From Lactobacillus mulieris (lineage in GTDB: Bacteria > Bacillota > Bacilli > Lactobacillales > Lactobacillaceae), in contig NZ_SDGL01000006.1 of assembly GCF_007095465.1 (NCBI RefSeq), positions 1-64,000 on the forward strand: 64,000 nt of DNA. Reading direction: 5' to 3'. Made by a program: the position numbers and the translations under genes. The notes under the pieces were generated by a model. It had not been told where the DNA came from. It searched no databases and saw only the letters and a program-made list of their open reading frames with translations. Within the stretch, counting starts at the first letter, position 1. Every line of letters starts with the position of its first letter. Below are positions 42,214 to 51,280 of this stretch, one piece after another.

Positions 42214-42270
42214 AAATTTATTATACCAAGTAATGATAAAAAGTGCTTAAAAAAGCACTTTACTTTTTAA
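42175..42270 (+). pseudogene. Relic of a small ORF behind a perfect Shine-Dalgarno
   Basis: AAAGGAGGTGA lies 8 nt before an open frame of 31 codons whose first codon is ATA instead of ATG. The reading starts IQETFSIHISTVDKF and ends KKHFTF, TAA at 42268-42270. A hairpin (AAGTGC/GCACTT, 42241-42260) with a T-rich tail overlaps its end. This layout resembles a type I toxin gene, but no normal start codon exists at usable spacing. Either the gene has decayed, or ATA or an overlapping GTG (42166-42168) is used. Confidence 0.4.
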
Positions 42271-42387
42271 TTTAATTTAAATACAAATTTATTACTTTGA
42301 ATAAATAAATACTAGCTTACTATTAATTCATGGACTATAATTATGATTATTTAATTAAAATATTAATTTAAGAGAAGAGGGAATACG

Positions 42388-43005
42388 ATGAAATCACTCA
42401 CTTTATTTTTAGATGATGTTTTTGTAAAAATTATTGAAGATGACACTTTCAGCATTAGTTTTCATAATTGTCAGCCTGAAGATTTTGAAATTACGCCAGG
42501 AGAAAATACCACCATTAAACAAATTCATTCCAGTCAGGGATTATTCATAAAGAAGAAATATTTTTCATTATCTTTTAAATCTAAAGACGAGGTGACTTCA
42601 ATCATTGAATTAAAACTGCCATCTCTTGAACATTTAAACGGCATTTGCGATGTAGGTGGCATCAGTCTTCGCAATTTAACAGTTAATACAATTGATATTC
42701 AAGTTGACAGCGGACTAGTTTATCTCAATAATATCCACGCTGAAAAAGTTTCAATAACCTGTGATACTGGAACTGTAAATGCAGATAAGTTAATTGTCTC
42801 AGATCATTGTGATATAAACGTTGATTCTGGCACACTGTTCATTAAAAATTCACTAACGAGCCTTTGTGGCTACGATATTAAATGTGAAACCGGAATTTCT
42901 AAATTATTCGGTTCTGTTAAAATTCGTGGTGACAAGCGTCTTTTTAAAGCTGGAGTGCCAATGTATCGTCTCAGAAATGATACTGGACTTTGTACAATTG
43001 AATAA
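42388..43005 (+). CDS. DUF4097-like beta-helix/adhesin-fold protein
   Basis: A 205-residue protein with repeated short beta strands and a central periodic region (GICDVGGISLRNL, DIQVDSGLVYLNN, CDTGTVNADKL, NVDSGTLFIKN, KCETGISKLFG). The pattern is characteristic of DUF4097/LiaG-type beta-solenoid domains. No signal peptide or membrane segment is visible, so it is probably cytoplasmic. AGAGGG sits upstream of the ATG and a terminator follows. Related proteins are often tied to cell-envelope stress regulators. No regulator is adjacent here, and the function is unknown. Confidence 0.7.
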   Translation: MKSLTLFLDDVFVKIIEDDTFSISFHNCQPEDFEITPGENTTIKQIHSSQGLFIKKKYFSLSFKSKDEVTSIIELKLPSLEHLNGICDVGGISLRNLTVNTIDIQVDSGLVYLNNIHAEKVSITCDTGTVNADKLIVSDHCDINVDSGTLFIKNSLTSLCGYDIKCETGISKLFGSVKIRGDKRLFKAGVPMYRLRNDTGLCTIE

Positions 43006-43008
43006 AAG

Positions 43009-43038
43009 AAAATAGCCAGAGTAACTCTGGCTATTTCT
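43009..43038 (+). terminator. Terminator after the DUF4097-like gene
   Basis: AAATAGCCAGAGT and ACTCTGGCTATTT form a 13-bp stem with a 1-2 nt loop, 4 bp after the stop codon. Confidence 0.88.
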
Positions 43039-43059
43039 ATAGGGTTTATTTATATATAG

Positions 43060-43350
43060 GGGTTGGGAAGACCAATTCTTCCACTTTCTAAGAATGAAAT
43101 AATTATCTGATTGTAAAACAAATAAAGTGGGAGTTTCATTTATTTTACTTGTGGGAGTATTCAGAAAAATTATTTCGTGTTTGCAGCATTGCTGCACGGT
43201 CTACTGAGGTAACAGTAGAAATAAAGGTTTTAAGCTAACTTACCCAAATGAATCTAGGGGGTTGTTTTAATGAGGGTGATTCATTTAGTAAACTTCTAAT
43301 AGCTTAAAAGGATTGTTATGAACTGTTGCTAGGACACGACCACCTCCTTA
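43060..43350. ncRNA. Highly structured intergenic element (candidate RNA or repeat)
   Basis: No credible gene is seen in 43006-43362, but many inverted repeats are. GGAAGA/TCTTCC at 43066-43082; GAAATAATT near 43094 pairs with AATTATTTC near 43170; GCAGC/GCTGC near 43185-43197; TCTACTG/CAGTAGA near 43199-43219. A perfect 10-bp outer stem (TTTTAAGCTA at 43228-43237 with TAGCTTAAAA at 43300-43309) encloses a 9-bp stem (AAATGAATC at 43246-43254 with GATTCATTT at 43278-43286). On the minus strand it begins with AAGGAGGTGG. I do not recognise the element. Confidence 0.45.
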
Positions 43351-43362
43351 AATAATTAATTA

Positions 43363-46300
43363 TTAATTTTCTTTTTTATTACCCAATAATTTGAATAATA
43401 AGCTCGTTGTCACAAGTCCTATACCTAGTATCTGAACTAACTTTTCATGATTACCAGTCTGAGGTAAATTCTTATCATAATTGATTAATGATTTCTGACT
43501 TAGGTTTAGGCTTTGAGCATGTGAAATTGGCTTGTTAGACATTAAATTATTTATTTTTCTTTGTTCATTTTCTTTCTCTAATTTATTTGAAATTTTAGAC
43601 TTAGAAAATTCACCATCGTTATTTAAAACAATTTCTGGCTTGTAGGTTACAGTTACGACTATATTTTTTTGTAATACATTTTTGCTATCTACCATTAATG
43701 TATCCGCATAATGTCTAGCTATTTCTGGTGTGATTACTTCTTTATACTTATTAATGTTTGAAGTCCAAGATGTTATTGGTGTTTCAATGCCTGTAACTAA
43801 ATCCTTAGATATTGTACGTTTCCATGTAGACACTTGCACGTTATCCTCAGGAACTGAGACTCCATCAGTTGAAACATAATGCACTGTATAAGTAAACTGC
43901 TTAGTTTCCACTTTTAAAATCGGATCATGCTTTAGCACAACAGTAAAGATTTGCATTTTTGCGAGGTAATAAGCATTATTTGAAAAATTATCACTCACTA
44001 ATTCATAGCCTGCATTTTCAAAATTCTTAATTGTTTCAGCTGTACTATATTCTACTTTGTCACCAGTAAATCCAGTTAAAGTAACGGAAGTTAATAATTT
44101 ATTATTTGAATCTTTATCAACATAATTAATTACAATTGTTTGTTTGTCGGCACTGTAGTCAATAGTTACTGTTTGATCACTGTCATCTGCACTTGGAGTC
44201 ACTTTTTCTACTGTGCTTTGACTTGGGGTGTATCCTGCAACAGTTAGTGTTGTGAATTTATTCCAATCACTTGTTCCATCAGTAGTCCAACTACCATAAG
44301 TCTTGTCTCCTTTCACATTGTCAGTAGTTACTGTTCTTGTGAAAGTTACTTCTTGCTTAGTGGTGTTTTCTGTACCATCAGGATTCTTAACAATTATTGT
44401 TCTTGTGACTGTCTTGTCTTCTGTTGCTGGTGTTATCGCATGGTTGAAGGTCAAGTCCACATATTGAGTTGCACTATCATCTGTATCAAGCTTAGTTGGT
44501 GCTTCTGTTGATGATACAAAACTGTAACCCTTGCTTGCCAAGTAACTCTTAATAGCTTCACTCAAGGTGTTCACATTATCTACATCAACTGTACCATTAC
44601 TTGCACCATCTACTTCGGTTGTTAAACTACTTGGTAATTCTATTTCTACTGCACTGCCAATGTTTACATCGTATGCACGTAGCTTAAGCACTTGCTTGTC
44701 TGCACTGTAGTCAATAGTTATCGTTTGATTACTATCATCTGCACTTGGGGTTACCTTTTCTACAATGCTTTGACTTGGGGTATATCCTGCAACAGTTGGT
44801 GTTGTGAATTCATTCCAATCACTTGTTCCATCAGTAGTCCAACTACTATAAGTCTTGTCTCCTGTCACATTGTCAGTAGTTACTGTTCTTGTGAAGATTA
44901 CTGTTTGCTTAGTGGTGTTTTCTGTACCATTTGGATTCTTAACAATTATTGTTCTTGTAACTGTCTTGTCTTCAGTAGAGCTTGAATGAGTATGATCAAC
45001 TGTAATATTAATTACTTGTGGTTGGTCATCCTTAGTTGAATCTGCACTTTGACTGTGATCAAAGTTAGTTGGAATTTCAATAGTTTCAGGAACTGTGTAC
45101 CCCTGGTTCTTCAAGTAATTTTTGATTTTTTCAACACCGTCAGTTACATCGCTACCAACATTCTCATCACTTTTACCATTGAAAGTAGTTGGCACATCAA
45201 CAGTAACTTCCTTGCCAGTAGTCTTATCAACTGCAACTACCTTGATAGTTTGGGTGTTACCAGTATAAGTTACATCAACTGTTGAATTACTATCAGTATC
45301 CTTTGGAGTTACCTTTTTTACTGTGCTTTGACTTGGTGTGTAGCCATCAATACTTGGCACAGTGTATTCAGGATAATCTGGATTAGTTGAAGTCCACGGA
45401 GTTGAACTTATTACCTTACCAGTCACTTCATCAACAGTCACAGTTCTTGTGAAAGTTACTGTTTGAGTAATAGTTTCAGTAGTTCCATCTGGCTTGTGAA
45501 CATTAATAGTCCTAGTAACTACCTTGGTAGTGTCAACGCCATCTGGATAATACTTGTTCGGATTATCAGGTAACTTGTCGCCAGGTTGTGCTGGACTATC
45601 AGGTGTTACATCCACAGTCTTGTGCTTCAAGTGAATAGTAGTATCTGGAGTTTGACTTCCATCATTATTGAACTTGATTTCAGTTGGCACCTTGTTACCA
45701 TCTACTAGTTCGTAACCATCCGGAATCTTTTGGTCATCACTTGAAAGTGGTGTAGTTCCGCCAGTTACACCGTTAACTGGAACTGTCTTAATCGTCTTAC
45801 CATTATCATTGTCATCTACGAAGATTACCTTTGTGTTGGTTGGGTTGCCAGTGTAAGTAATTGTTACTGTAGTATCCTTATCAGTTACTGCAGGTGTAGC
45901 TTCTTCAACACTAGTTTGGCTTGGGGTGTAACCAGGCTTGTCAGGTGCAGTGTATGAAGCCCACTTGTCAGTAGTAGTCCAATCACTGTATGTTACCTTG
46001 CCATTTACTTCATCAACAGTTGCAGTTCTGGTGTAGTGAACTGATTGAGTTGCAACCGTCTTCTTTTCACCAGTTACTGGATCAACTTCGACAATAGTTC
46101 TAGTGATTGTCTTGTTAAGGTCAGTTGCAGTTACGCCTGATGGGTACTTCTTGTCAGGATTGTCTGGCAAGTTATCGTCAGTTGTCTTTGGACTATCAGA
46201 ATTTACTGTTATAGTCTTATGCTTCAAGTGAATAGTAGTATTTGGAGTTTGGCTACCATCATTGTTGAACTTGATTTCAGTTGGGATAGTATTACCTGGT

Positions 46301-49300
46301 ACTAATTCATAACCAGCTGGAATCTTTTGGTCATCACTTGAAAGTGGCGTGGTTCCACCAGTTGTGCCATCAACCGTAACAGTCTTTACCGTCTTACCAT
46401 TATCGTTATCATCAACGAAGACAACATTAGTATTAGTTGGGTTAGCGCTGTAAGTAATAGTTACTGTTTGGTCCTTATCAGTTACTGAAGGTGTAGTTTC
46501 ATCCACGCTCTTTTGGCTTGGTGTATAACCAGGCTTGTCAGGTGCAGTGTATGAAGCCCACTTGTCAGTAGTTGCCCAATTAGTATAAGCTACCTTACCA
46601 GTTACTTCGTCAACAGTTGCAGTTCTGGTGTAGTGAACTGTTTGGGTTGCGACAGTCTTGCTTTCCTTAGTTACTGGATCAACTTCGAGAATAGTTCTAG
46701 TGATAGTCTTGTTAAGGTCAGTTGCAGTTACGCCTGATGGGTATTTCTTGTCAGGATTATCTGGCAAATTATCGTCAGTTGTCTTTGGACTATCTGGCTT
46801 AACTTCAGTAGTCTTGTGGCCAACAGTGATTGTTACTGGTTGTGGAGTCTTATCAGTATTTGAGTCACCATTATCAGTGTTATCAAAGTTCTTTGGAACT
46901 TCAACAGTATCAGGAACAGTGTAACCGTGAGTAGTTAAGTAAATCTTAATCTTGTTGATGCCATCAGTGATATCAACAGTACCACTAGTTGTTCCATCGA
47001 AATTTGTTGGAATAATAGTTGGGATCGTTACATCTGTGTTAGTTTCGGAATCATGAACAGTAACAGTGATAGTTTGCTTATCTGGGGCATAAACTACCTT
47101 AGCATTTACAGTTTGTCCGTCTGTCAATGTATTAAATTGATTGGTTAAGTCATAAGAAGTGGACTTGTTGTAATCCCCAGTTGATTGGTTAGTATCCAAA
47201 TGGTAACCAGTTGGTGCTGCAGGGACATCTTGACTAGTTAAGTCAGCCTTAGTTGTAATTTCACCATTTACCTTGTAAGTAGCAGTATTTGTTGCTTCAT
47301 CAACATCTTGTGCGATAGTTATTGACGTCTTGTATGAATCAGCAACAGTATTGCCATCAGTTGTTTGGTAAGTAATTTTCTTATTAATGTTTTTGGTAGT
47401 GATGGTATGTTTGTGCTTCAAATAAACTACTATGTCCGGAGTAGTTGAGTCCCCGCCAGCAAAGGTAATGGTTGTTGGCACTTGATTGCCAGGAACTAAT
47501 TCGTAACCATCAGGAATTGTCGTCTTAGTCCCATCAACAGGAACTGTTTCTGAAGTATAACCATCCACTGGAACGGTATTAACAACCTTATTATTGTTGT
47601 CTTGATCCTTGAAGACGATATTCGTAGTCTTATTATTGGCTGTGTAAATTACCTTAGTGTTGTCACCCGGGTTAGTGATGTCGCTACCAGAAACTGTTGT
47701 CTTAGTTGCTGTATAACCAGGAACCGTTGGCGTAGTTGTATCACCAGCCTTAGTTGGATCATCTGAATTATTGTTGTAAGTTGGAGTGTCTGCTCCTTGA
47801 ATTTCCTTACCACTTTCATCAACTGGAATAATTTTTCCAAATGAATTGTAAACTATATTATATTCTCGGGTTGGATTTTTAACACTGACTTCTGAATCAT
47901 TATTCGCTTCTGATGGAACTATTTTGGCATAAGCCCCCTTTATTAATGGTACCTCAGCACCTGGTAAAATTACTTTTCCAGTTGAATTCACTGGTATTTT
48001 AGAGTCTGTACTTTCATAACTTATTACACTAGAATCCAATGGATTAGTTGGATCAAAAGTTTTATAAACTGTAACTGAACTAGATACTGAATCTTTTACT
48101 TCCTTCCCATTATTATCGATATAGTGAATTGTCTTAGTTAGAGAAACAGGACTTTTTACTAACGTACGATGATAAGTAATAGTTGGTTTTTCTACACTCT
48201 TAAAATCATTCTTATCCAAAATGCCTAATCCAACTTGAGTATAGTCAGCTCTAACTCTGTGCTTTCTGACATCTGGGCCAACATAAACATCTTCAGGATC
48301 CCCATTATTAATTGGATTTATAACTCCTAATAAGAAACTAGCCTTTCCTTTGGTTAAGAAAACCATAGATTCTTTAACAGGGTAAGTTATTTGACTTTCA
48401 TCATTAATTTTTACCTCTGCCCCTTTGGAAATAAAGACACTTTCTGAAAGCTGCTTATTTTTTGGAAGACTAGAATTAACTTCTTCAATTAAACTCTTAG
48501 CACCTGAATTTCCATTACTAATATCATGTTCTACGGCTTCCATTGCTGAACCCTTGGGAACAAAAGCTGCAATTGCCCCTTCCACAGGTTTTATAAATTC
48601 AGCTCTTTGATTTTCAGCTTTATAACGCTTATTTAAAGGTTGTTCAGAATCAGGCAACTGCCGATTTAAGGTATCTTGTGTAAAATAATCTTCTCCTTCA
48701 TAAAGGTTATCAGTACCTGATTCAACAAGATATTTCGTTAATTTTAATGCAGTAATATAATTGAAAGCTAATCCACTCGAAGGATCCCTAAAAATTTCAA
48801 TAATTCCTTTTTCATTTTTAGTAGGATTTCCATATAGCTCACGTTTATCAATTACTGCATCACTTAATTCAACTACCATATCATATTTTTTATTCGTCGC
48901 AGTATCCAATACAACATTTGACCATCTAGCATACAAATGAGTATTACTATCTACTTCAGCATACTGCAATCTATTAGGGTTACTAGGTTCATCAAAATTT
49001 CGAGGTTCTTTATTTTGAGTATTAGTGCCTGATAATTGAATTTCTTCTTTTAATTCTTTTCCATCATTGCTTTTAGTAACTTTATAAAGTTTTACAGAAT
49101 CCGCATGCGAATTATACTCAAATGTATTTTCAACATAAGCGTGATCTGTCGCTTCAACAGCATGTCCTTGTTTAAATGCAGCTTCCTGCTCTTCTCTTTG
49201 GTCTTGCCATTCATTTAATTTACTTTGATTGTCTTTAATTTGTTGTTTAATATCTGAAGCTTGCTCAGCGTAGTCTGCTTGTACTTTTTCTAATCCATCT

Positions 49301-49638
49301 ACTTCATCGTTTACTTTAATTACTTTATCTGAATCTTGTTTTATGTTGAAGCCAGCTTTTTGTGCGGTATCTATTTCTCGATTCAATTTATCTTTTGCAC
49401 TGTTTACTTCGACATTTTTAGAAATAATAGGAGTATCTGAGTTTTCAATCTTAGATGTGTTATTTAATTTGAGAGAATTAATACTAGAAGAGGTATCTGC
49501 AAGCGCATAGCCAGTACTCCAATTTAAGAAAATTAAACTGGAAATAGCAAATGAAGCCAAACCAATACTCGTCTTTCTAAAAGAAAATCTCTGTATTTCG
49601 TTAATCTCTTCACATAATCTATCATTAAAAAAACTCAT
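43363..49638 (-). CDS. LPXTG-anchored mucin-binding-type repeat adhesin
   Basis: A 2091-residue surface protein. It has a YSIRK-type signal (RFSFRKTSIGLASFAISSL, about residues 17-35) and cleavage near ALADT. An N-terminal region of about 430 residues has a coiled-coil start (about 65-160). More than ten MucBP/Mub-B2-like beta-grasp repeats follow, Thr/Asp/Pro-rich (VVFVDDNDNGKTVKTV, GYTPSQSTVEKVTP). The sorting signal LPQTGNHEKL plus a hydrophobic segment and KKEN end lie at about 2057-2091. Two 199-residue and two 184-residue units are nearly identical. It probably binds mucus or host glycoproteins. The reading frame is intact. A 58-A tract lies upstream. Confidence 0.92.
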   Translation of the reverse strand: MSFFNDRLCEEINEIQRFSFRKTSIGLASFAISSLIFLNWSTGYALADTSSSINSLKLNNTSKIENSDTPIISKNVEVNSAKDKLNREIDTAQKAGFNIKQDSDKVIKVNDEVDGLEKVQADYAEQASDIKQQIKDNQSKLNEWQDQREEQEAAFKQGHAVEATDHAYVENTFEYNSHADSVKLYKVTKSNDGKELKEEIQLSGTNTQNKEPRNFDEPSNPNRLQYAEVDSNTHLYARWSNVVLDTATNKKYDMVVELSDAVIDKRELYGNPTKNEKGIIEIFRDPSSGLAFNYITALKLTKYLVESGTDNLYEGEDYFTQDTLNRQLPDSEQPLNKRYKAENQRAEFIKPVEGAIAAFVPKGSAMEAVEHDISNGNSGAKSLIEEVNSSLPKNKQLSESVFISKGAEVKINDESQITYPVKESMVFLTKGKASFLLGVINPINNGDPEDVYVGPDVRKHRVRADYTQVGLGILDKNDFKSVEKPTITYHRTLVKSPVSLTKTIHYIDNNGKEVKDSVSSSVTVYKTFDPTNPLDSSVISYESTDSKIPVNSTGKVILPGAEVPLIKGAYAKIVPSEANNDSEVSVKNPTREYNIVYNSFGKIIPVDESGKEIQGADTPTYNNNSDDPTKAGDTTTPTVPGYTATKTTVSGSDITNPGDNTKVIYTANNKTTNIVFKDQDNNNKVVNTVPVDGYTSETVPVDGTKTTIPDGYELVPGNQVPTTITFAGGDSTTPDIVVYLKHKHTITTKNINKKITYQTTDGNTVADSYKTSITIAQDVDEATNTATYKVNGEITTKADLTSQDVPAAPTGYHLDTNQSTGDYNKSTSYDLTNQFNTLTDGQTVNAKVVYAPDKQTITVTVHDSETNTDVTIPTIIPTNFDGTTSGTVDITDGINKIKIYLTTHGYTVPDTVEVPKNFDNTDNGDSNTDKTPQPVTITVGHKTTEVKPDSPKTTDDNLPDNPDKKYPSGVTATDLNKTITRTILEVDPVTKESKTVATQTVHYTRTATVDEVTGKVAYTNWATTDKWASYTAPDKPGYTPSQKSVDETTPSVTDKDQTVTITYSANPTNTNVVFVDDNDNGKTVKTVTVDGTTGGTTPLSSDDQKIPAGYELVPGNTIPTEIKFNNDGSQTPNTTIHLKHKTITVNSDSPKTTDDNLPDNPDKKYPSGVTATDLNKTITRTIVEVDPVTGEKKTVATQSVHYTRTATVDEVNGKVTYSDWTTTDKWASYTAPDKPGYTPSQTSVEEATPAVTDKDTTVTITYTGNPTNTKVIFVDDNDNGKTIKTVPVNGVTGGTTPLSSDDQKIPDGYELVDGNKVPTEIKFNNDGSQTPDTTIHLKHKTVDVTPDSPAQPGDKLPDNPNKYYPDGVDTTKVVTRTINVHKPDGTTETITQTVTFTRTVTVDEVTGKVISSTPWTSTNPDYPEYTVPSIDGYTPSQSTVKKVTPKDTDSNSTVDVTYTGNTQTIKVVAVDKTTGKEVTVDVPTTFNGKSDENVGSDVTDGVEKIKNYLKNQGYTVPETIEIPTNFDHSQSADSTKDDQPQVINITVDHTHSSSTEDKTVTRTIIVKNPNGTENTTKQTVIFTRTVTTDNVTGDKTYSSWTTDGTSDWNEFTTPTVAGYTPSQSIVEKVTPSADDSNQTITIDYSADKQVLKLRAYDVNIGSAVEIELPSSLTTEVDGASNGTVDVDNVNTLSEAIKSYLASKGYSFVSSTEAPTKLDTDDSATQYVDLTFNHAITPATEDKTVTRTIIVKNPDGTENTTKQEVTFTRTVTTDNVKGDKTYGSWTTDGTSDWNKFTTLTVAGYTPSQSTVEKVTPSADDSDQTVTIDYSADKQTIVINYVDKDSNNKLLTSVTLTGFTGDKVEYSTAETIKNFENAGYELVSDNFSNNAYYLAKMQIFTVVLKHDPILKVETKQFTYTVHYVSTDGVSVPEDNVQVSTWKRTISKDLVTGIETPITSWTSNINKYKEVITPEIARHYADTLMVDSKNVLQKNIVVTVTYKPEIVLNNDGEFSKSKISNKLEKENEQRKINNLMSNKPISHAQSLNLSQKSLINYDKNLPQTGNHEKLVQILGIGLVTTSLLFKLLGNKKEN
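44389..45490 (-). repeat. 552-bp tandem repeat pair in the adhesin gene
   Basis: AACAATTATTGTTCTTGT recurs at 44389 and 44941, a period of 552 bp (184 codons). The two units encode TEDKTVTRTIIVKNP...SWTTDGTSDWN...VAGYTPSQS with few differences. The outer limits are approximate. Confidence 0.8.
45593..46794 (-). repeat. 597-bp tandem repeats in the adhesin gene
   Basis: The string GGACTATC with its flanks recurs at 45593, 46190 and 46787, exactly 597 bp apart each time (199 codons). The units contain the PDNPDKKYPSGV, TDKWASYTAPDKPGYTPSQ and DDQKIP segments. Identity is very high in the two complete units, implying recent duplication or gene conversion. Confidence 0.88.
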
Positions 49639-49702
49639 AATATTAAGAATAACTCCTCCATAAGTTTAATAAAATTATTTCATCAAATTTCAAGCAGTCA
49701 CT

Positions 49703-49732
49703 ATATTATCAGACGTAATGTAGCTATTTCAA
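49703..49732 (-). promoter_or_regulatory. Adhesin gene promoter
   Basis: On the minus strand TTGAAA (49727-49732), an 18-bp spacer and TAATAT (49703-49708) lie 65 bp before the start codon, which has GGAGGAG upstream. Confidence 0.65.
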
Positions 49733-49833
49733 GATATATAGGTGTGCTTTTTTGAAAATATTTTCATTGATTTATATTGCCAATTAATAACTTATTTTCA
49801 ATAAAATATTTAAATTTGTGATTTTTTCACTAA

Positions 49834-49895
<62 letters not shown>

Positions 49896-50017
49896 GTGTA
49901 CTTTATCAGGGAATTTTCATTAGATTATTGCTATCTTTTTCTACAACTCGATAAATATACTCTATTTTTTGTTATTTTATTTTATGTGACTATTTTTAGC
50001 ATTTATTTACTATTAAC

Positions 50018-50035
50018 AATTAAACGTTTACTAAG
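50018..50035. promoter_or_regulatory. MsmR-type operator upstream of msmR1
   Basis: The AATTAAACGTTTACTAAG sequence shares AAACGTTTACT with two sites at 55549 and 60411 in the same sugar island. It contains the AACGTT palindromic centre typical of LacI-family operators. It lies about 65 bp before the msmR1 start. Confidence 0.55.
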
Positions 50036-50098
50036 TTCAATAAAATAATTTATATTAGTATTAATATAAATTTTTTACAAGAAAGGACCAATTATCCG

Positions 50099-51121
50099 AT
50101 GACAAGTATCCGTGAAATTGCTAGAAAAGCAGGCGTATCACCTGCTACCGTTTCAAGAGTTTTGAACAGAGATAAAACATTTTCTATAAAAAATTCCACT
50201 CGCCAAAAGGTCCTCAATCTTGCAAAATCCTTACACTATGAGCTTAAGCCCAATCGCCCTTCTAATGGCCCAAAGAGAAACATTATTGTATTATGCGCGT
50301 TAAGCGTTGAAACTCTCAATCGAGATTTATACTTCTCTGATATTAAGAAGGGGCTTTATAAAGAAGCAGATATTTCTCATATTACGGTCGTTAATTTCAT
50401 ACATTTTCCAGATTCTAAATTCAGATTTTCTGATTTAAAGAAGTTTGATGGCATAATTGTAATTGGAACTTTTACCTCAAATTTCTTAGAACACGTAGCC
50501 AAATATAATACGAATGTTATTATTATCAATGAACCTCGGGATTTTGAAAAATTTGACTTAATTCGTAATAACTACTATTCATATACAAATAAAATATTAG
50601 ATCTTCTATTTGAACGTAATTTCCATAAAATTGCACTAATTGGTGGAGCAGTTAATCAAATGGATTGCCTAGGCCTTTCAGACGAATCCTGCATAGATCC
50701 TCGCTCACGAGCTTACCGAAGCTGGATGAAAAGTCATGATTTACCAATCCAAGAAATCGCTACTGATTGGACTTTAGAAGCTGGATTTAATGCCATGGAA
50801 AAATTATTATCTACGAAAAACACTCCTGAAATAGTAATTGCATCAAGTGATTTATTAGCGGTTGGTGCTTATCGAGCTATTCATCTCCATCAATTAAAAA
50901 TTCCCGATGATATCCAACTCATTAGCTTTAACAATTCAGAAGTAGCTTCTTATTTAGTACCTTCTCTTTCTTCTATTAACGCTCCAACCTTAGAAATGGG
51001 GAAAGCCGCTATTCGATTGCTAAATGACCGCTTTATTAATCAACGCACACAAGCATGGCAAGTGGTACTACCTTCTAAATTTATTGAACGTGAAAGTAGT
51101 TATTCTAATCTCGATAATTAA
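50099..51121 (+). CDS. msmR: LacI/GalR-family regulator MsmR, copy 1
   Basis: A 340-residue protein. The N-terminal LacI HTH is TSIREIARKAGVSPATVSRVL (residues 2-22). A periplasmic-binding-like sugar-sensing domain occupies about 60-335, including AVGAYRAIHLHQLKIPDDI and NNSEVASYLVPSLSSINAP. It is closely related along its whole length to the regulator at 55592-56629. The two flank and face the msmEFGK operon, so both probably sense alpha-galactosides. An AAACGTTT operator in its upstream region suggests autoregulation. GAAAGGA precedes the ATG at a rather long distance. Confidence 0.88.
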   Translation: MTSIREIARKAGVSPATVSRVLNRDKTFSIKNSTRQKVLNLAKSLHYELKPNRPSNGPKRNIIVLCALSVETLNRDLYFSDIKKGLYKEADISHITVVNFIHFPDSKFRFSDLKKFDGIIVIGTFTSNFLEHVAKYNTNVIIINEPRDFEKFDLIRNNYYSYTNKILDLLFERNFHKIALIGGAVNQMDCLGLSDESCIDPRSRAYRSWMKSHDLPIQEIATDWTLEAGFNAMEKLLSTKNTPEIVIASSDLLAVGAYRAIHLHQLKIPDDIQLISFNNSEVASYLVPSLSSINAPTLEMGKAAIRLLNDRFINQRTQAWQVVLPSKFIERESSYSNLDN

Positions 51122-51186
51122 AAGGACTTTCTTGGAAATTCAAATATAAAAGTTCAATAAACATCTAAGAATAAATTCTTTTTGAT

Positions 51187-51240
51187 AAAAAATGTTGATA
51201 ATCATGGTTATGTAGCGCCTTGATATATCAACATTTTTTG
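51187..51240. terminator. Bidirectional terminator between msmR1 and msmK
   Basis: AAAAATGTTGATA (51188-51200) and TATCAACATTTTTT (51226-51239) form a long stem around a 25-nt loop, with A/T runs on both sides, between convergent genes. Confidence 0.75.
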
Positions 51241-51280
51241 TATTATAGATATTTTTTCAGTTACTTAAAATTTATTAAAA

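Noticed and set aside
42075..42215. 47-codon N-terminal extension of the macro-domain gene
   Set aside because: It would cross an intrinsic terminator and lacks a ribosome binding site; the family start fits the ATG at 42074.
42904..43197. 97-codon minus-strand frame across the structured element
   Set aside because: It overlaps the DUF4097-like gene, the terminator and several hairpins. No ribosome binding site, so treated as chance or a repeat element.
43363..49638. Adhesin as an assembly chimera because of its identical repeats
   Set aside because: The reading frame is open from signal peptide to LPQTG anchor and repeat periods are exact multiples of three. Copy number could still be collapsed, but there is no sign of a break.
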